13,049 bases of DNA. Origin: an uncultured Paracoccaceae bacterium (lineage in GTDB: Bacteria > Pseudomonadota > Alphaproteobacteria > Rhodobacterales > Rhodobacteraceae). Each line of letters begins with the position of its first letter. The stretch's first letter is position 1. This document shows positions 1 through 6,407 of the stretch, piece after piece. Where the stretch lies: positions 1 to 13,049 of the forward strand of contig CALHST010000185.1 in assembly GCA_938038825.1 (NCBI GenBank), given 5' to 3'. Position numbers and translations under genes: made by a program. The notes under the pieces were generated by a model. It made no database searches. It was not told where the DNA came from and saw only the letters and a list, made by a program, of their open reading frames with translations.

Positions 1-2074
1 GCTTGTTTGTGAACAATCCGCGTAACATGACCTCCCAATTGCCGCGATAGGCGGCGTAAACATTCAGGTTGTCACGCTCCGCTCCGGCCTCAATCAACCA
101 CGCCCCTGCGTCACTGTCAGGCGCGATCCATCCTGCAGGCGAAATGTGGTCTGTCGTAATGTCATCGCCAAGAACCATCAGAGGGCGGGCTTGATACGTC
201 CCCAGCTTTGATGTGGCCGCAAGGGACGCAAATTTCGGCCGACGCAGATAACGCGATGCAGGTTCCCAAGGGAATTGCGGTGTATTTGGTGCCGCAATAC
301 GATCCCAAGCAGTGCTTTTGGCAGCAGTGGAAAACGCCTGCGGTATGTCCGTTGTTCGAAACCCCATCGCGAGAGTTTCTGCGATCTCCTCAGCGCTTGG
401 CCATATGTCAGACAAAGTGACCGGATCGCCATTTTCATCAAAACCGAGCGGGTCGTTCAGGATATCACCTTGGACATCCCCTTTGAGAGCATAGGCCACA
501 ACCATCGGCGGGGACGCGAGATACCCCAAATCAAGCTTGGGATGTACGCGACCTGGAAAGTTGCGGTTTCCTGACAAAACAGCACAGATTGCCTTGCCGT
601 CCGACAAGGCGGTCTCGATCAAGTCTGGCAAAGGCCCGGAATTGCCGATGCACGTGGTGCAACCATGCCCCACAACATCAAAACCAAGCGACGACAGGTA
701 ATAATCCAGCCCTGCTCGCTTCAAAAGCTCCCGTGCGGATGGTGAACCCGGCGCAAGTGACGTTTTGACCCAAGCCGCGGGTCGCAACCCAAATTCATAG
801 GCGCGCCGTGCCAGCAGGCCTGCGGCGACAAGAAGACCAGGGTCCGATGTGTTCGTGCAACTGGTGATGGCCGCGATCCCCACCGCGCCATCCGGTACTG
901 CGTTCGACGCATTTGACTTGACGGAAAGCGGGCGACCAATTGCGCCCTCAACCCGCGCCGCGGCGACATTGGGCGCGCACCGATCCTGCGGCCTGCGCGG
1001 CCCTGCAATCACTGGGACAATCTCGGACAGATTAATATCGACCACCCGATCAAACTCGGGGGTCGCTGCGGGATCAAACCAAAGACCCATTGCCCGGAAA
1101 ACGGGCTCTATTGCGTTGCACAGTCCGGCGGATCGGCCTGTGCGCCTTAGATAGGCAATTGTTTCCCCATCAACTGGGAAATAGCCCGTGGATGCCCCGT
1201 ATTCTGGGGCCATATTCGCCACAACACATCGGGCATCCGCATTCAGTGTGGCAACACCGGGGCCAAAAAACTCAACCAGCTCCCCCGTGACACCAAGTGC
1301 ACGCAAGTGATGCGTGACGTCTAAGGCAAGGTCCGTTGCAAGAGCCCCGTCGGGCAATGCACCCGTGAAACGCACGCCAACTACTTTTGGCACAGCAAGC
1401 GATACATCTTGTCCGAACATAACACTTTCAGCTTCAAGCCCACCTACACCCCATGCAAGTACCCCAATCCCATTGATCATCGGGGTATGGCTATCCGTTC
1501 CCAAAAGCATGTCAGGGTGGGCAAACCCGTCTTCGCAAATCTCAAGTACACTCGCCAGTTGTTCAAGATTGAGCGTATGCATTATGCCCGTTCCGGGTGG
1601 ATGCACGGTCACACCGTCCATAGCCAGCGACGCCCATTTCATAAAAGCATACCGTTCGCTGTTGCGGGCATACTCATTTTGCGCATTGCGCTGAAACGCG
1701 TCCCGGGTCGCAAACGCATCAACGGCCAAAGAGTGATCGACCGAGACATCCACCGGCAACGTCGGCTTAAGGTCACCCGGGTTGCCTCCTGCCTCGGCTA
1801 AGGCGTCGCGAAGCCCCGCGATGTCTGCCAGTGCGGGCGTGCAGGTCGTATCATGCATCAACAGACGGTTCGGTCGAAAGTTAAATTCGAAAGCCGCACC
1901 CCTTCGATCACCAAGCGCAACCAGCAGGGTTTGAACGTCGCCCCCAGAACGGATGTGATTTTCGCATAAAAGCCTAAGCGTGATTGGCAATCGCTTGATC
2001 GTGTCGCCAAGAATACCCTGCAAATCTAAACAGCGTAAAACACGATCACCGATATCAACCGTAAGCTCTTTCAC
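1..2074 (-). CDS. Aconitase (AcnA-type) homologue, 3' end cut by the window edge
   Basis: Aconitases are 4Fe-4S enzymes that dehydrate and rehydrate hydroxy-tricarboxylates; the frame is open for 691 codons from a GTG at 2074 to the window edge. Seen: the three cluster cysteines at C406 (SCTNTS) and C472/C475 (GCTTCIGNSGPL), the TDSH motif at 193-196, D113-H114, and substrate arginines R504 (NRNF) and R509 (GRVHP). The last visible part is the start of the C-terminal half (GDDITTDHISPAG, about 636-648); the swivel domain lies outside. Oddities against the AcnA pattern I remember: the MQD-FTG segment reads MHDTTC at 73-78, so the expected Gln is His74, and SRRGN reads AYRGN near 675-679. The N-terminus is short. 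An ATG three bases upstream of the chosen GTG is out of frame and meets a stop at once. It lies 14 bp behind the RraA-type gene as the last visible operon member. It is probably a pathway-specific paralogue rather than the TCA-cycle enzyme; the substrate is unknown. Confidence 0.9.
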   Translation of the reverse strand, partial: MKELTVDIGDRVLRCLDLQGILGDTIKRLPITLRLLCENHIRSGGDVQTLLVALGDRRGAAFEFNFRPNRLLMHDTTCTPALADIAGLRDALAEAGGNPGDLKPTLPVDVSVDHSLAVDAFATRDAFQRNAQNEYARNSERYAFMKWASLAMDGVTVHPPGTGIMHTLNLEQLASVLEICEDGFAHPDMLLGTDSHTPMINGIGVLAWGVGGLEAESVMFGQDVSLAVPKVVGVRFTGALPDGALATDLALDVTHHLRALGVTGELVEFFGPGVATLNADARCVVANMAPEYGASTGYFPVDGETIAYLRRTGRSAGLCNAIEPVFRAMGLWFDPAATPEFDRVVDINLSEIVPVIAGPRRPQDRCAPNVAAARVEGAIGRPLSVKSNASNAVPDGAVGIAAITSCTNTSDPGLLVAAGLLARRAYEFGLRPAAWVKTSLAPGSPSARELLKRAGLDYYLSSLGFDVVGHGCTTCIGNSGPLPDLIETALSDGKAICAVLSGNRNFPGRVHPKLDLGYLASPPMVVAYALKGDVQGDILNDPLGFDENGDPVTLSDIWPSAEEIAETLAMGFRTTDIPQAFSTAAKSTAWDRIAAPNTPQFPWEPASRYLRRPKFASLAATSKLGTYQARPLMVLGDDITTDHISPAGWIAPDSDAGAWLIEAGAERDNLNVYAAYRGNWEVMLRGLFTNK

Positions 2075-2088
2075 GCCATAATGGCCCG

Positions 2089-2562
2089 TCAGACCAGCTT
2101 TTTCTGACTATGAAGAACACCATCGGCATCTGCATAAATCCAATCACCCGGCGCAAAGGTCACTCCGCCAAAGGCTATCGAATGGCCAACTTTCCCCCAG
2201 CCTTCTTTGGCGCTTTTCACCGGGCTGGTTGCGAGTGCGAAGACCAACGTATCCATTTCGTTGATCTCGGCGCTGTCACGGATCGACGCGTTCAGAACCA
2301 GCCCTGCCCAGCGATTGCGAATGGCCAATTCTGCCAACATGTCACCAAGCAGCGCAATGCGGGTTGACCCGCCTCCATCGACGACAAGCACCCTGCCCGC
2401 CCCGGGAGTTTCCAGCTGCGCGCGCACCTCGGTGTTATCCTCAAAGCACTTCACTGTTTGAACTTGTGCCGCAAAGTGCGGTTTTGTGCCAAACTGACAA
2501 AACGGAAGATGCACAAGTGTCAAGTCAGCGGCGTGATCATCAATCAAATCTGCGGTTTTCAT
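2089..2562 (-). CDS. RraA-family protein, likely HMG/CHA-type aldolase or oxoacid decarboxylase
   Basis: This 157-residue protein has the RraA fold family's signature stretches: VKCFEDN (37-43), RVLVVDGGGS (57-66) and FGGVTFAPGD (131-140). The family holds both the RNase E regulator RraA and divalent-metal class II aldolases that cleave 4-hydroxy-4-methyl-2-oxoglutarate or 4-carboxy-4-hydroxy-2-oxoadipate to pyruvate-type products. The aldolases carry an Arg-Asp-x2-Glu/Asp motif. Here it is present as R95-D96-S-A-E99 (IRDSAE), whereas E. coli RraA, as I recall it, has Arg-Gln at that place. That, plus its location inside a catabolic operon six bases behind otnC, argues for aldolase or oxaloacetate-type decarboxylase chemistry in the cytoplasm. 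Overall similarity to true RraA is nevertheless high, so the name alone would mislead. The Shine-Dalgarno candidate GGAAGGA lies within the otnC 3' end, somewhat far from the ATG. Confidence 0.88.
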   Translation of the reverse strand: MKTADLIDDHAADLTLVHLPFCQFGTKPHFAAQVQTVKCFEDNTEVRAQLETPGAGRVLVVDGGGSTRIALLGDMLAELAIRNRWAGLVLNASIRDSAEINEMDTLVFALATSPVKSAKEGWGKVGHSIAFGGVTFAPGDWIYADADGVLHSQKKLV

Positions 2563-2568
2563 TTCGGA

Positions 2569-3210
2569 TCAAATCCTTCCAAAAGTGCGTTTGAGATCGT
2601 CAACATCATCCGCTGACAACAGTCGCGTTTTTCGTCCCTCTAAAGCGACCAGAAGCTTGGCGGTTTCTTCAAGTTCTTCCGCAGCGCAAACCGCTGAAAA
2701 TAGGGAGGCGCCCGACACAACGGGCCCATGATTGGCCAACAAGACCGCAGCGTACTTGCCGTCCAGGTCCCGGATGAGGTCACCTGACTTTGGATCACCC
2801 GGCTTGACATACGGCACCAGCTTGACCTTGCCGACGCGCATCACGACATATGGTGTCAACGGTGGGACGCAATCGTCGGGATCCGTGTCCACAAGACAAG
2901 ACAAGGCGGTGGCCCAGGTTGAGTGTAAATGGACAACGGCCCCTGCATCGGGCCGGGTTTCATAAAACGCCTGATGCAGGAAAACTTCTTTGGTGGGCTT
3001 GTCGCCGCCAACATGGTTCCCATCCCGGTCGATCTTCGAAATGCGATCCGGTTCAATATCCCCTAGTGTCGCATTTGTGGGGGTCATCAAAATGCCGTCC
3101 GGCAGTTTTGCAGATACGTTACCCGCTGTTCCAACGGAAAAGCCCCGCGCAAAGAGTGATGCGCACAACGTCGACATTTGTTGCCGCAGATCGGCTTCGT
3201 TCATACTCAT
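2569..3210 (-). CDS. otnC: 3-oxo-tetronate 4-phosphate decarboxylase (class II aldolase/adducin family)
   Basis: OtnC decarboxylates 3-oxo-tetronate 4-phosphate to DHAP and CO2, the last step of the tetronate (erythronate/threonate) pathway. The 213-residue product has the class II aldolase plan: TAGNVS (28-33) for phosphate binding, the catalytic-type Glu75 in KEVFLH, and metal ligands H94 and H96 (HLHSTWATALS) plus H161 (ANHGPVV). The block from TPYVVMR (119-125) onward and EELEETAKL (178-186) match the E. coli YgbL/OtnC protein as I remember it. Its ATG overlaps the otnK stop as ATGA (3207-3210), typical of translational coupling, and an OtnK partner directly upstream fixes the assignment over fuculose- or ribulose-phosphate aldolases. 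A second ATG two codons in is an equally possible start. Confidence 0.93.
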   Translation of the reverse strand: MSMNEADLRQQMSTLCASLFARGFSVGTAGNVSAKLPDGILMTPTNATLGDIEPDRISKIDRDGNHVGGDKPTKEVFLHQAFYETRPDAGAVVHLHSTWATALSCLVDTDPDDCVPPLTPYVVMRVGKVKLVPYVKPGDPKSGDLIRDLDGKYAAVLLANHGPVVSGASLFSAVCAAEELEETAKLLVALEGRKTRLLSADDVDDLKRTFGRI

Positions 3211-4484
3211 GCGCCTGCCCCCATCACATCTAGGGCTTTGTCAAAGAAGTCTTCCGCGCCGAAATTCCCGGATTTCAACGCAAGCGCTATCTTTGCATCC
3301 TGCCCCACGCTTAACACTGGGACACCGGGATCAATCTCGGGGCCGATTGTCATTGCCGGTGATCCCAAACTATCTGCCACCGCTTGCGCAACCGCGCCGG
3401 ACGTCTCGCCCCCGGCGACAACCAACTTACGATAGCCTGCCTTGATCAACACCTGTGCGGTATCCGCGAAAAGGTTATCAAGTGTGTGTGCAACTGCATC
3501 CCGCCCATATCGGTCTTGCATGGCGCGCACGTCGTCAGGTGTCCCGGAAGAATAAGCCAAAGGCGCGCGGCCTTCGTGGCTTTGGTAAAACTCGACAAGT
3601 GTATGTGGCGTGACAGTTCCCGCCATCACGCCGGGCACATCAATCGCCAAGGTCGGATGATTTCGGGCATGAACGTCAATCTGGTTGCGCGTCGCGCCGG
3701 AGCAAGATCCAACAAGAATGGCCTCTGGTCCGCCTACCCCTTCATAAGCACCCACGGTGTCTTTACCATTGCGTGCGCTTAAAACATTGCGGGGCAGACC
3801 AATCGCAATCCCCGATCCTCCGGTAATCAAAGGCGCGTCCTTGAGCGCCGCACCCAGCGCAATCAAGTCCTGATCAGTAACTGCATCTGCGATCAGGAAA
3901 CGATCCGATTGGGCGTCAACATTGGCCTTGATCGCTGTGGCACCGGCAGCGACCACGTTGAACGGAATGTGCCCAACGCTTTGTGACGTTTGATGCGACA
4001 ACCAGCGTCGAATATCAGCATCCGTCATGGGTGTCAGCGGGTGGTTCTCCAACCCGGATTCGTTGAGAGGTTTGTCAAAAACAAACAGATTGCCTTGATA
4101 AATCGTACGCCCTGTCGTTGGAAATGCTGGGCAGAACACAACATGATCTGCGCCAAGCTCATCTGCCAATGCTTCGGCCACGGGTCCGATATTGCCGTCT
4201 TTCGTGGAATCAAAGGTCGAGCAATATTTGAAAATGATCTGGCTGCAGCCCTGCGCTTTCAACCATTGTGCCGCCGCAAGACTGTCTCGGATAGCCTCGT
4301 CCACAGGGGCCGTGCGGCTTTTGAGGGAGATAACTCCCGCCTCTATATCTGACGATACGGGTTTCGTCGGGACACCCGGGAATTGCGCCGTGCGCAGTCC
4401 TCCCTCGGGTGGAAGTCCTTTTGCCAACGTATTCGCGATATCGCTGGCTCCGGTAAAGTCGTCGGCAATTACACCAATCAGCAT
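3207..4484 (-). CDS. otnK: 3-oxo-tetronate kinase (four-carbon acid sugar kinase, DUF1537)
   Basis: OtnK phosphorylates 3-oxo-tetronate at O4 with ATP, giving the substrate of OtnC. The 425-residue length fits the family. The N-terminal acid-sugar-binding domain begins with IADDFTGASD (6-15) and contains FKYCSTFDST...GNIGP (85-101), CPAFPTTGRTIYQG (118-131) and HPLTPMTD (148-155). The C-terminal nucleotide-binding domain shows GGSGIAIGL, VGSCSGATRNQ, VVAGGETSGAV and LKSGNFGAEDFF. These follow E. coli YgbK/OtnK almost block by block, which separates it from the D-threonate kinase DtnK that pairs with a PdxA-like enzyme. The gene starts 4 bp after the racemase stop, with AAAGGA inside the upstream gene's end as ribosome-binding site, and overlaps otnC by 4 bp. 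I see no damaged motif. Confidence 0.94.
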   Translation of the reverse strand: MLIGVIADDFTGASDIANTLAKGLPPEGGLRTAQFPGVPTKPVSSDIEAGVISLKSRTAPVDEAIRDSLAAAQWLKAQGCSQIIFKYCSTFDSTKDGNIGPVAEALADELGADHVVFCPAFPTTGRTIYQGNLFVFDKPLNESGLENHPLTPMTDADIRRWLSHQTSQSVGHIPFNVVAAGATAIKANVDAQSDRFLIADAVTDQDLIALGAALKDAPLITGGSGIAIGLPRNVLSARNGKDTVGAYEGVGGPEAILVGSCSGATRNQIDVHARNHPTLAIDVPGVMAGTVTPHTLVEFYQSHEGRAPLAYSSGTPDDVRAMQDRYGRDAVAHTLDNLFADTAQVLIKAGYRKLVVAGGETSGAVAQAVADSLGSPAMTIGPEIDPGVPVLSVGQDAKIALALKSGNFGAEDFFDKALDVMGAGA

Positions 4485-4488
4485 TCAA

Positions 4489-5163
4489 CTATCCTTTTTG
4501 GCCGCTTTCAACACGCCGCTTAATCTCTGTGATTGCGGCTTCTGGGCTGGTAAGCACCGGAATAGAGGTTTGTTCGCGGGCTGCAAGAGCAGCACTTGCC
4601 ATCGAAAATTGCGCTAACATGATCACGTCCGCATCTGCGATGTGCGCAGCTGTTCCAGCAATCAGTTTGTCATGCGTCGCATGATCACCGGCACGTTTGG
4701 CGTCCAAAGCACCCTCACAATAAACAGCGCGAATGCGTGCTGCAGGTCGATTTGTTTTGGCCGCCTCGCGGAATTCCTCAAGCATGCCTTCGGCTGCGGG
4801 CTTAAACGTGTGGATCAATACTGCGCGATCGCCATAACGAAAAGCGTCATCGAACATGGCTTCGTTGGGCTTCAAAACAGGGATGGCAGAACTGTCAGCC
4901 GCGGCTTCAATTGCGGCACCAAATGCAGAACATGTGAACAGAACACCGTCAGAGCCGATCCGTTCGGCATATTTGGACAAGCCGACAATCCGGTCCCAAA
5001 GGTCGAGTGACAGATCCTCGGATTTTGCGCGATCCACGGACAACCCTTCTTCCAGTATTGAAACCGTTTCAGCCTCGGGCCACAGCTTTGACGCAGCGGT
5101 CTCAATCGGGTCAATCGCGACCCGCGTTGCATGGATCAATACGAGTCGAGGAGATTTTGCCAT
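4489..5163 (-). CDS. Asp/Glu/hydantoin racemase-superfamily protein, single catalytic Cys
   Basis: The product is 224 residues from the ATG at 5163. The fold family performs Cys-based proton transfer next to a carboxylate (racemases, isomerases, arylmalonate decarboxylase). The opening LVLIHATRVAI, then FTCSAFG (76-82) with Cys78, VLKPNEAMF (96-104) and LTSPEAAI (204-211) are the family signatures. The second catalytic Cys expected in the C-terminal half is replaced by LAQFS (183-187). This looks usual for an unnamed subgroup rather than a mutation, but it means a two-Cys racemase mechanism is unlikely. An in-frame GTG at 5217 would add 18 residues, but those codons are the 5185-5217 stem-loop, so I start at ATG 5163. 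It sits 4 bp ahead of otnK, where known tetronate operons carry the OtnI isomerase, so an isomerase role is possible but unproven. Confidence 0.87.
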   Translation of the reverse strand: MAKSPRLVLIHATRVAIDPIETAASKLWPEAETVSILEEGLSVDRAKSEDLSLDLWDRIVGLSKYAERIGSDGVLFTCSAFGAAIEAAADSSAIPVLKPNEAMFDDAFRYGDRAVLIHTFKPAAEGMLEEFREAAKTNRPAARIRAVYCEGALDAKRAGDHATHDKLIAGTAAHIADADVIMLAQFSMASAALAAREQTSIPVLTSPEAAITEIKRRVESGQKG

Positions 5164-5251
5164 TTTCAGTACTCGATCAATGCTGTGGGTGGCACTTTGG
5201 CTCAAAGCACCACCCACAATTTACGGGCCGTTACACCCGTGGGAGGTTCAA
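5164..5251 (-). other. Intercistronic spacer, dehydrogenase to racemase gene
   Basis: The 88-bp gap holds a 15-bp stem-loop (5185-5217) and, just upstream in the operon-sense RNA, a small 5-bp stem ACGGG/CCCGT (5223-5240). A CCCAC at 5239-5243 in the sense RNA can also pair with the GTGGG at the base of the large stem, so two alternative folds exist, the large one clearly the stronger. No T-tract follows either stem. Confidence 0.6.
5185..5217 (-). other. Strong intercistronic stem-loop (15-bp stem, 3-nt loop)
   Basis: On the minus strand the arms are GTGGGTGGTGCTTTG and CAAAGTGCCACCCAC around an AGC loop. Thirteen pairs are Watson-Crick. The other two are T.G and G.T, which pair as G.U wobbles in operon-sense RNA but would be A.C mismatches in RNA from the plus strand. 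No run of T follows, so it is not a classic intrinsic terminator. It more likely stabilises the upstream mRNA segment, marks a processing point, or attenuates. It ends 21 bases before the racemase ATG. Confidence 0.75.
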
Positions 5252-6337
5252 TTAGGCTGCGATGGCCCTTTCTGACAATTCCTCGGCAACGAAACGACCG
5301 AAATCGTCTGTGTTCACCGATCCACCAAGATCGCGGGTCCGCTTTGCGGGATCATCAATAACCGTGTCCACGGCATCTGCAATTGCTTGCCCGGCATCCA
5401 TCAAGTTCTGGACCCCACGTTGTTCACCCAGCCAAATCAACATCATCGCTGCCGACAAGATTAACGAGGTCGGGTTTGCAACGTTTTTGCCTGCGATATC
5501 GGGGGCAGAGCCATGTTGTGCCTGTGCACAGCACAAACCAGTTTCCGCGTTCGCGTTGATTGATCCCGCCAGACCAAGTGAGCCCGACAATTCCGATGCC
5601 AGATCAGACAGGATATCCCCATAGAAATTGGTGGCCACCACAACGTCATATTTTTCTGGGTGACGCACCAAAAGGGCGGCAAATGCATCGACGATCAGCT
5701 CTTCTGTTTCGACTTCCGGGAAGTCTTTGGCAACGTCGCGGAAGCATTCCAGGAACAAACCGTCTGTCATCAGGAACGAGTTTGCCTTGTGGATCGCGGC
5801 AACTTTTTTGTCGCGTTGCATCGCCAGCTTGAAGGCCTCGCGGCAAATCCGCATTGACCCATGTCGGGTGATTTTACGGACTGAAAGTGCCATGTCAGGA
5901 TCGGGCATCATTTCGCCCACGCCTTTGTGCATGTTCCGGTCAGGGTAAAAGCCCTCGGTCGCTTCGCGCATGATCACCAGATCCATGCCGGGTGCCTTGT
6001 TAGGCAGGAAGTCACGGCTTCGCGCCGGACGCACGTTGGCATATAGATCCAGGCCAATGCGGAAACCGGCGGACACATTGCGCCCCCCTTCTGCCAAAGG
6101 CGGGTAGTCCATATGCGACTGTGTCCCCAAGATGACCCCATCGAATTCTGAACGAGCGCGGTCAAGTACCTCTTCGCGCAACGTGATGCCGTGGTTCTTG
6201 AGGCTGTCAAAGCCGGACTCTGCTTCTTCAAAAGTCAGCCCAAGACCGAACTTTTTGCTGGCAGCTTCGACAACCTCAAGGGTCGCTGCCATGATTTCTG
6301 GACCGATACCGTCGCAGGGTAAGGTCATGATACGCAT
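5252..6337 (-). CDS. Isocitrate/isopropylmalate-type NAD-dependent beta-hydroxyacid dehydrogenase
   Basis: This family oxidises (2R)-hydroxyacids bearing a 3-carboxylate, usually with loss of CO2. The 361-residue product has DGIGPEI (9-15), the substrate arginines R93, R103 (YANVRP) and R124 (MREATEGFY), the catalytic-type Lys184 (HKANSFL), metal ligands D241 and D245 (GDILSDLASE), and HGSAPDIAGKNVANP (275-289). The Pro-Asp-Ile in that last block (D280-I281) is the NAD-preferring pattern; NADP isocitrate dehydrogenase has Lys-Tyr there. The substrate helix reads RNVSAGFR (86-93). That is polar like isocitrate dehydrogenase, not hydrophobic like LeuB, so a LeuB assignment (leucine synthesis) is unlikely. 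Candidates are a tartrate, D-malate, isocitrate-like or branched hydroxyacid substrate. It sits between the transporter and the tetronate genes, with stem-loops in both flanking gaps. The true substrate cannot be read from sequence. Confidence 0.9.
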   Translation of the reverse strand: MRIMTLPCDGIGPEIMAATLEVVEAASKKFGLGLTFEEAESGFDSLKNHGITLREEVLDRARSEFDGVILGTQSHMDYPPLAEGGRNVSAGFRIGLDLYANVRPARSRDFLPNKAPGMDLVIMREATEGFYPDRNMHKGVGEMMPDPDMALSVRKITRHGSMRICREAFKLAMQRDKKVAAIHKANSFLMTDGLFLECFRDVAKDFPEVETEELIVDAFAALLVRHPEKYDVVVATNFYGDILSDLASELSGSLGLAGSINANAETGLCCAQAQHGSAPDIAGKNVANPTSLILSAAMMLIWLGEQRGVQNLMDAGQAIADAVDTVIDDPAKRTRDLGGSVNTDDFGRFVAEELSERAIAA

Positions 6338-6379
6338 CTTATGTCTCCTCGTGCAGCCGAAGCCGAAACTTTCAATTGC

Positions 6380-6399
6380 GGAGGGCGCATTCGCCCCCC
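6380..6399 (-). other. Intercistronic stem-loop between tctA and the dehydrogenase gene
   Basis: Operon-sense arms GGGGGGCG and CGCCCTCC enclose an AATG loop, an 8-bp GC-rich stem with one G.U pair that exists only in minus-strand RNA. It begins eight bases after the tctA stop and is followed by GCAATTGAAAG, with no T-tract. A transcript-stabilising or partial-termination element separating transporter from enzyme expression is the likeliest reading. The rest of the 70-bp gap contains GAGGAG just before the dehydrogenase ATG. Confidence 0.7.
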
Positions 6400-6407
6400 G
6401 ATTTAAC

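Noticed and set aside
5164..5217. GTG start at 5217 extending the racemase-like protein by 18 residues
   Set aside because: The added codons coincide with the 33-bp stem-loop, have no good ribosome-binding site, and the family starts at the KSPRLVLIHAT segment.
6380..6399. Intrinsic terminator after tctA
   Set aside because: The stem is strong but no T-tract follows on the sense strand and the next gene follows in the same direction, so I call it an intercistronic stem-loop.
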